Shown here one piece after another: positions 46,802-51,150 of a stretch of DNA of 51,150 bases. This DNA comes from Pirellulales bacterium (GTDB lineage: Bacteria; Planctomycetota; Planctomycetia; Pirellulales; JAEUIK01). The notes below the pieces were generated by a model, which made no database searches, had not been told where the DNA came from, and was given only the letters and a program-made list of their open reading frames with translations. The first letter of the stretch is position 1, and each line of letters opens with the position of its first letter. The stretch is from NCBI GenBank assembly GCA_019745975.1, contig JAIESQ010000097.1, positions 1 through 51,150 of the forward strand, given 5' to 3'. The position numbers were made by a program, and so were the translations under genes.

Positions 46802-48286
46802 TTGAATCCGTTCGCCGCAGTGTTTCGCTACGTGTCGGGTCACCCGATCGGCTTCTGGTTCATCTTTTGGGGTGAACTGGCGGAGCGCTGCTCGTACTAC
46901 GGGATGCGGGCGATTCTGCTGTTGTACATGATCAACAAGCTGGGCTTCTCCGAAGTCGACGGGGAAGCCAGCGAGATCATGCACTACTTCATGGCGTCGT
47001 GCTATTTCCTGCCGCTGTTGGGGGGCTGGATCGCCGACAACTATCTCGGCAAATATTGGACGATCGTTGGCTTCTCGCTCCCTTATATTCTTGGCCACTT
47101 TGTGCTGGGGATCGAGAACCGCACGTGCCTGTTCATCGCCTTGGGCTTGCTGGCGATGGGGACCGGCGTGATCAAGCCCAACATCTCGACCTTGATGGGA
47201 ATGACCTACGATCAGCGGCGGCCGGGCCGGGAGCAACTGCGCAGCGATGCGTTTTCGATATTCTACGCGGCGATCAATATCGGCTCGGCCATCTCGACGA
47301 CACTGCTGCCGAGCGTGCGCGATGCGTACGGCTATCAGATTGCCTTCCTGGTGCCAGCCGCGCTGATGGTCGTGGCCTTCTTCTTCTTCACGATCGGCAA
47401 GCGGTTTTATGCCGTCGAGACGATTCGGCCGCGAGTCAGCTTTGCGCTGTTTAAGTCGCTGTGGTCGATGCTGCAACTGATCTTTTCGCTTGTCAACGGC
47501 AACGCCGAGGGCGCGCGACGTTCGGCGTTAGCATTGACCAAGGTCGCTCCCGAATGGCGGTTGCAGCTCGACGTGCTCTATCGCTTGAGCGGCGTGTTGC
47601 TGATCGTCACGGCGTTCTGGATGATCTTCGATCAGCACGCCAGCACCTGGACCCTGTTCGCCAAAGACCACTTGGACCTCGAAGTCCGGCTGGGCAGTTT
47701 TAGCAAAACGCTCGCTCCCGATCAGATTCAATCGCTCAATCCGTGGTTCATCATCACGCTGTTGCCGGTAATGGCGATCGTGTGGCGCGTGCTGCCGAAG
47801 CTGGGCGTTCATCTGAAACCAACGAGCAAGATGGCGATCGGCTTTGCGCTCACGGCGTCGTGCATGGCGCTGATGAGCCTGGCAGCGTACCGGGCCGGTG
47901 AAGGGCGCGTGAGCGTCGCCTGGCAGATCGTCGCCTATTTGCTGATTACCGTGGCCGAGATTTGCATCTCGGTCGTGGGACTCGAGCTGTCGTTTTCGGT
48001 CGCCCCCAAGACGATGAAGAGCTTCGTGTCGGCCTGCTGGCTGATGCCGGTTGGAATCGCCAACCTGCTCAACGCCAAGATCACGCCTTTATACGGCCAG
48101 ATGGGGCCGACGCAGTTCTTTGGCATGTTGGCCGCGGTGCTGGTGCCGGTGACGTTCGCGTTTCTGGTGGTGGCCTCATGGTTCAACCGCGGCGCCGCTG
48201 CGTGGCAGACGGTGGACACCGGCGCGGTCGTCGCGCCGCGCACGGACATGGAGATCGACGGCCAGGCGGTTGAGGCCGCCGGCTAG
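46802..48286 (+). CDS. POT/PTR2-family proton-coupled peptide transporter
   Basis: The protein has 494 residues. It starts with TTG (MNPFAAVFRYV) behind a GAGG site. The ExxER proton-coupling motif is present (WGELAERCSYYGMRAILLLYM), as is the PTR2 signature GGWIADNYLGKYWTIVGF. About 12 to 14 membrane segments are visible. It imports di- and tripeptides with protons. A stretch between residues 200 and 260 forms the cytosolic loop usual for this family. The call is firm; the range of peptides is not predictable. Confidence 0.93.
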   Translation: MNPFAAVFRYVSGHPIGFWFIFWGELAERCSYYGMRAILLLYMINKLGFSEVDGEASEIMHYFMASCYFLPLLGGWIADNYLGKYWTIVGFSLPYILGHFVLGIENRTCLFIALGLLAMGTGVIKPNISTLMGMTYDQRRPGREQLRSDAFSIFYAAINIGSAISTTLLPSVRDAYGYQIAFLVPAALMVVAFFFFTIGKRFYAVETIRPRVSFALFKSLWSMLQLIFSLVNGNAEGARRSALALTKVAPEWRLQLDVLYRLSGVLLIVTAFWMIFDQHASTWTLFAKDHLDLEVRLGSFSKTLAPDQIQSLNPWFIITLLPVMAIVWRVLPKLGVHLKPTSKMAIGFALTASCMALMSLAAYRAGEGRVSVAWQIVAYLLITVAEICISVVGLELSFSVAPKTMKSFVSACWLMPVGIANLLNAKITPLYGQMGPTQFFGMLAAVLVPVTFAFLVVASWFNRGAAAWQTVDTGAVVAPRTDMEIDGQAVEAAG

Positions 48287-48442
48287 AGCCGCCGCACGCG
48301 CTGGCCACGAATCGCGCGGAAAAGCGCGTCGAGTTCTCGCGATTGCGCGATAGAATACTGACAGAGAGGGGATCGATGGTTTCATGCCAGCGGTCGCCCG
48401 GCCGCTGGCCTCCCCGACAATGGGGCAGAAGGACGGTGTGCC

Positions 48443-48634
48443 ATGTTCGTCAATCTGGAAGTCGCAGATCGCGACCTGGTGATCGGACTCGTCCAATCGC
48501 GGCTCAGCGAACTGCCTGGCGAGTTGCGACGCACCGAAGCACAGCACTATCACGACGAGCTGAAACGCGAGCAGGAGGCGCTGGTCGGCCTCCTGCATCG
48601 GTTACAAGCTTCGGAGTGGGACGTGAACGCCTAA
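48443..48634 (+). CDS. small conserved soluble protein
   Basis: The protein has 63 residues (MFVNLEVADRDLVIGLVQSR, then LSELPGELRRTEAQHYHDEL and EQEALVGLLHRLQAS). The pattern of alternating charged and hydrophobic positions indicates a helical protein. AAGGACGG lies before the ATG. It resembles short helical proteins seen in many planctomycete genomes, from memory. Function unknown. It is convergent with the Tyr/Gly-rich lipoprotein gene, which ends 14 bases after it. Confidence 0.65.
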   Translation: MFVNLEVADRDLVIGLVQSRLSELPGELRRTEAQHYHDELKREQEALVGLLHRLQASEWDVNA

Positions 48635-48647
48635 GCGATCAGCGCGC

Positions 48648-49847
48648 TTAAGGCGTCGCGGGCGCTTCGGGAGCGCTGGCGGCTTCATAGCTGGCCGGCG
48701 CCACTCCCGCCGACGGCACGTATTCGCCCGCAGGAGTTGCGGCACGGAACGTCGCCGCCCCCGACGAGCGATAGTCGCCTGTGCTGCCGGGGCGATACGG
48801 CGTCGCGCTGCGCGTGCCGCTCGACGCACCTGAGGCGGGCGCGCCCGCGTTTGGATTACTTTGATACATCGGCGCCGGCGACTGATAGGCTGGCACGCCC
48901 GACGGCTGATAGCCGTTACTGCCCGGAGTGTAACCAGTGTGGCCAGGTGCTGGCGTCATCGTGGGATCAGTTGGTTGGGCACCGGGGACAGTGGTGTTGC
49001 TCCAAGCCGAGCCGTTGATGGTCGTCGCTTCGGGTGCATACGCAGGGTAGGCACCCTGAGCTGGAACCTCGGGTGCTCCTTGAGTCGCGGCGGGCATGCC
49101 GGTGCGCGTGTCGGCGGTGTAAGCCGCGGCGCCGCCATACGGCGATGCGGCGGCAGCGCTCGGATCGGCCGGCGCGCCTGTCGACGGATACGCGCTAGCA
49201 GGGTAGGCAGCCGTCGGCTGCGCCGACGCATAGTTCGGATCGGAGTAGCCATTGGCGGCGCCGTAGGCTGGCGCGCCAGCCGCCGGATATCCATACGCCG
49301 CGGCCGCGGGATCGGTCGTCGCGGGCTGCGCTGTGCGAGCGTAGTCGGGATTGTAATACTGGTTCTGCAGCGCTACGTTCGCCGACGGATCAGCCGCCGG
49401 ATACGGCTGCGCCCCTGGCGCCGCGCCGTAACCCTGTTGCGCGTACGCCGCGGCTGCATTCGGATCATAGAGACCGGTGCCGCTATAGCCTGGCGCTGCG
49501 GCGTACTGTCCGGCCGGCGCCGAGGGTGCGCCGGTGTAGCTGGCAGCGGTGTTGCCGTACGTCGGATTGCCATAGGTCGGGTTGCCGTACGCCAGCGCCG
49601 GATCAGTCTGCGGATACCCGTACGACGGCGGGCCGTAGCTCGGGCTTACCTGCCCCTGCTGGGCTTGTTGCGCGGGCGATTGCGGATAGCCGTTGTCGGC
49701 CAAGCCGGTCTCGGGCGAGGCAGGAGTCTTCTTACCCCAGGGCCACCAGCTTGGCATCGAGGCAGTGCTGAAGCCGCCACTCGTGCAGCCGGTAGTCAGC
49801 AACAGCGACAGCCCGAGGATTAGATTCCGTGCTCGAACGACTCGCAT
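48648..49847 (-). CDS. Tyr/Gly/Pro/Ala-rich lipoprotein, low complexity
   Basis: The protein is about 399 residues from ATG 49847 (MRVVRARNLILGLSLLLTTG, with a Cys just after it). GGGAG seven bases before the ATG supports this start over upstream ones. A lipoprotein-like signal (TTGC) is followed by a long stretch dominated by Tyr, Gly, Pro, Ala, Ser and Asn, including repeats such as YGNPTYGNPTYGN. The bias suggests an unstructured, possibly surface-attached or cross-linking matrix protein. No catalytic domain. Codon usage is normal for the region. Function inferred from composition only. Confidence 0.65.
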   Translation of the reverse strand: MRVVRARNLILGLSLLLTTGCTSGGFSTASMPSWWPWGKKTPASPETGLADNGYPQSPAQQAQQGQVSPSYGPPSYGYPQTDPALAYGNPTYGNPTYGNTAASYTGAPSAPAGQYAAAPGYSGTGLYDPNAAAAYAQQGYGAAPGAQPYPAADPSANVALQNQYYNPDYARTAQPATTDPAAAAYGYPAAGAPAYGAANGYSDPNYASAQPTAAYPASAYPSTGAPADPSAAAASPYGGAAAYTADTRTGMPAATQGAPEVPAQGAYPAYAPEATTINGSAWSNTTVPGAQPTDPTMTPAPGHTGYTPGSNGYQPSGVPAYQSPAPMYQSNPNAGAPASGASSGTRSATPYRPGSTGDYRSSGAATFRAATPAGEYVPSAGVAPASYEAASAPEAPATP

Positions 49848-50289
49848 CGCACGCTCCCGATTGGGGTTCATTACGGTCGAGGAAGCGAGCCGCCGCGAAC
49901 GCCTGCTGAATCGCGGCAGCATCCTCTTCCTTGAGGACCTGTTGTCTGGCGGTGTTTGGCTCGTTGACCTGATGGCCTGTACCGCACGCGCCGAATCCTC
50001 TCGGCCTGCGCGGTGAGAGCCTTGTAGTGGTTATTCGGAAGTTACGGGCGGCCGGGACCACCCAATTCGCGGAAGATTGCCGGAAAACGCTGCCCTGCCG
50101 GCAGCCGACCAACCTGCTTGCGGCCCGAGCACACGGAAAGGATGCAGACGAGAGCGCCTCCGGGCCTTCCTGAGGCGAGGCGGGATTCTAGCGTCGACGG
50201 CCGGAGCGTCAACGGCAATCCGGCGAGCGGCTGCCGCATGTGGATGGTGGAACGAATTGCTGCCCCCCCCAGAATTAAATTGCCCGGGA

Positions 50290-50490
50290 ATTTGCGTCCG
50301 GGTGCGTCCGGGTGTCTTCATGTCGGACCGTAAATCGAATAGAGGTCACAGCTTGGGGCGCGTGTAACAGCGGACGATTTGCGTCCGGGTGATCGTCCGG
50401 TTTGCGTCCGGGTATTTTGGCATTGGACCCGAACTCGATTGGACAGCACAACTTGGGGCAAGTGTAACACCGCGCAATTTGCGTCCGGGT
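50290..50490. repeat. degenerate tandem repeat with a 13-bp core
   Basis: Four copies of TTTGCGTCCGGGT start near 50291, 50378, 50401 and 50478. The two larger units (about 87 and 100 bp) also share GACC/GAAT and CTTGGGG..GTGTAAC segments. The stretch 49848-50510 otherwise has no confident gene. It borders the RTX fragment and looks like a decayed minisatellite or a remnant of an inserted element. Confidence 0.7.
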
Positions 50491-50510
50491 GGCGAGAACT
50501 TGCAACCAGC

Positions 50511-51083
50511 CTAGACCGCCAGGTCCGTCAGTACTTCGTCGACTTCCTCAATCTCCTCGGCATCCTCGACAACGTCTTCAGGCGTGGTCGCCGACTCCGC
50601 ATACAGGAACCAATCCAGGCCGTCGTCGCCGAACAGGTGATCGATAGCCTCATCGTCGAGCGCGCTGCTCCCCGGTTCGAGATGATGCGTGCCGTTCAGG
50701 CCACCCGTATTCTGCGGATCGAGCAGATTGGCGATACGGGCGGCGTACGACCGCAAAGTGGTCATCCATTCCGCCTGAATGGCTCGCAAGGCCGCGGCGC
50801 GATTAGCACCGAAATCAACGTCGCCGGCGATGAGCAGATCCTCGCCCGCGTCGCCGTGCAGGGTGTCGGCCCCCTCGCCACCGATAAGGATGTCGCGACC
50901 CGCGCCGCCGCTGAGCGAGTCGTTGCCGCCGCCGCCTTCCAGAATGTCGTTCCCCGCGTCGCCGGTGAGCACATCGTCAAACGCACTGCCGATCAGGTGC
51001 TCGTTGAAGGCGCCAAGCGCCAGATTGTTCTCCTGGGCGTCCTGATTGAGCAGCAAAAGGTGACCGTTGTCCAGAAACTGCAC
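50511..51083 (-). CDS. RTX-repeat protein fragment (C-terminal part)
   Basis: The frame of 190 residues contains hemolysin-type Ca-binding nonapeptide repeats: [38 protein letters not shown] and [12 protein letters not shown]. The C-terminus is acidic and ends [11 protein letters not shown]. The GTG start shown is the first after a TGA at 51105-51107, so a proper N-terminal region is missing. RTX proteins are usually much longer, exported by type I secretion and surface-attached. The 5' end lies inside the 22-bp repeat, suggesting truncation by recombination. Confidence 0.7.
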   Translation of the reverse strand: MQFLDNGHLLLLNQDAQENNLALGAFNEHLIGSAFDDVLTGDAGNDILEGGGGNDSLSGGAGRDILIGGEGADTLHGDAGEDLLIAGDVDFGANRAAALRAIQAEWMTTLRSYAARIANLLDPQNTGGLNGTHHLEPGSSALDDEAIDHLFGDDGLDWFLYAESATTPEDVVEDAEEIEEVDEVLTDLAV

Positions 51084-51093
51084 TTTCTGAGAA
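51072..51093 (-). repeat. 22-bp near-palindromic repeat, right copy
   Basis: The same 22 bases as at 59-80, in inverted orientation (plus strand CAGAAACTGCAC, then TTTCTGAGAA). The copy overlaps the first codons of the RTX fragment, whose frame reads SQKVQFL across it, as does the left copy on its own strand. Confidence 0.65.
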
Positions 51094-51150
51094 CCGTTGC
51101 TGTATCAAGCAGCCAGAGCTAAGAGGCTTTCGGTCAGTTGGATGATTTTT

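Noticed and set aside
49732-50112. Minus-strand open frame with EEDAAAIQQAFAAARFLDRN
   Set aside because: Part of it looks protein-like, but it overlaps the signal peptide of the lipoprotein gene in another frame, and no start or family could be supported.

Overview
The window looks like a chromosomal piece of a high-GC planctomycete, most likely of the Pirellulales type. The evidence is a SecD-SecF fusion behind yajC, small membrane proteins starting with an NPYSPP-like motif, CehA-type PHP metallohydrolases, secreted two-haem cytochrome c proteins, lipoproteins of unknown role, and many short palindromic repeats between genes. The assignment is inferred from gene content, not from a marker gene search.

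Layout. 1-5.1 kb: a TetR regulator divergent from a polytopic membrane protein, a small membrane protein, a 3' fragment of a fabF-like gene next to tRNA-Ser(GGA), a Cys-rich secreted protein and a small membrane protein. 5.1-11.4 kb: a minus-strand run with an iron alcohol dehydrogenase, an aldehyde dehydrogenase and a PuuA-like glutamine synthetase (an amine or alcohol catabolism set), split by an AAA ATPase plus partner that looks like a defence module. 11.5-14.4 kb: a three-gene operon with an anchored low-complexity protein, a CpsD-like MinD-fold protein whose P-loop lysine is missing, and an ExeA-like AAA ATPase. 14.7-21 kb: full-length metH, then an accessory island. The island starts with a two-gene HEPN module bracketed by a 141-bp duplication of the metH 3' end and continues with three small unknown genes, one apparently frameshifted. 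21.4-28 kb: a two-haem cytochrome c protein, a patch of palindromic repeats, a CehA-like metallohydrolase and a UDP-sugar dehydrogenase. 28.1-32 kb: yajC-secDF, with a long Pro/Ala/Glu-rich insertion inside the SecF half. 32.4-36.7 kb: two tandem paralogous lipoproteins, an ATP-grasp-like protein and an MFS transporter. 36.7-40.7 kb: a DNA methyltransferase plus nuclease-like pair (type II restriction-modification) tucked behind ilvB. 40.9-51.15 kb: an esterase/SMP-30 fusion, an ABC exporter, a PHP-domain protein, a POT transporter, a small conserved protein, a Tyr/Gly/Pro-rich lipoprotein, a degenerate tandem repeat and an RTX-repeat fragment at the edge.

Housekeeping genes (metH, ilvB, yajC-secDF, tRNA-Ser) are interleaved with three candidate defence or toxin modules: AAA ATPase plus 204-aa partner, HEPN pair, and methyltransferase plus nuclease. 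The most unusual is the HEPN pair, whose flanking duplication stops exactly at the metH stop codon. Function calls rest on motif reading without database searches; starts were chosen by ribosome-binding-site spacing and family N-termini.
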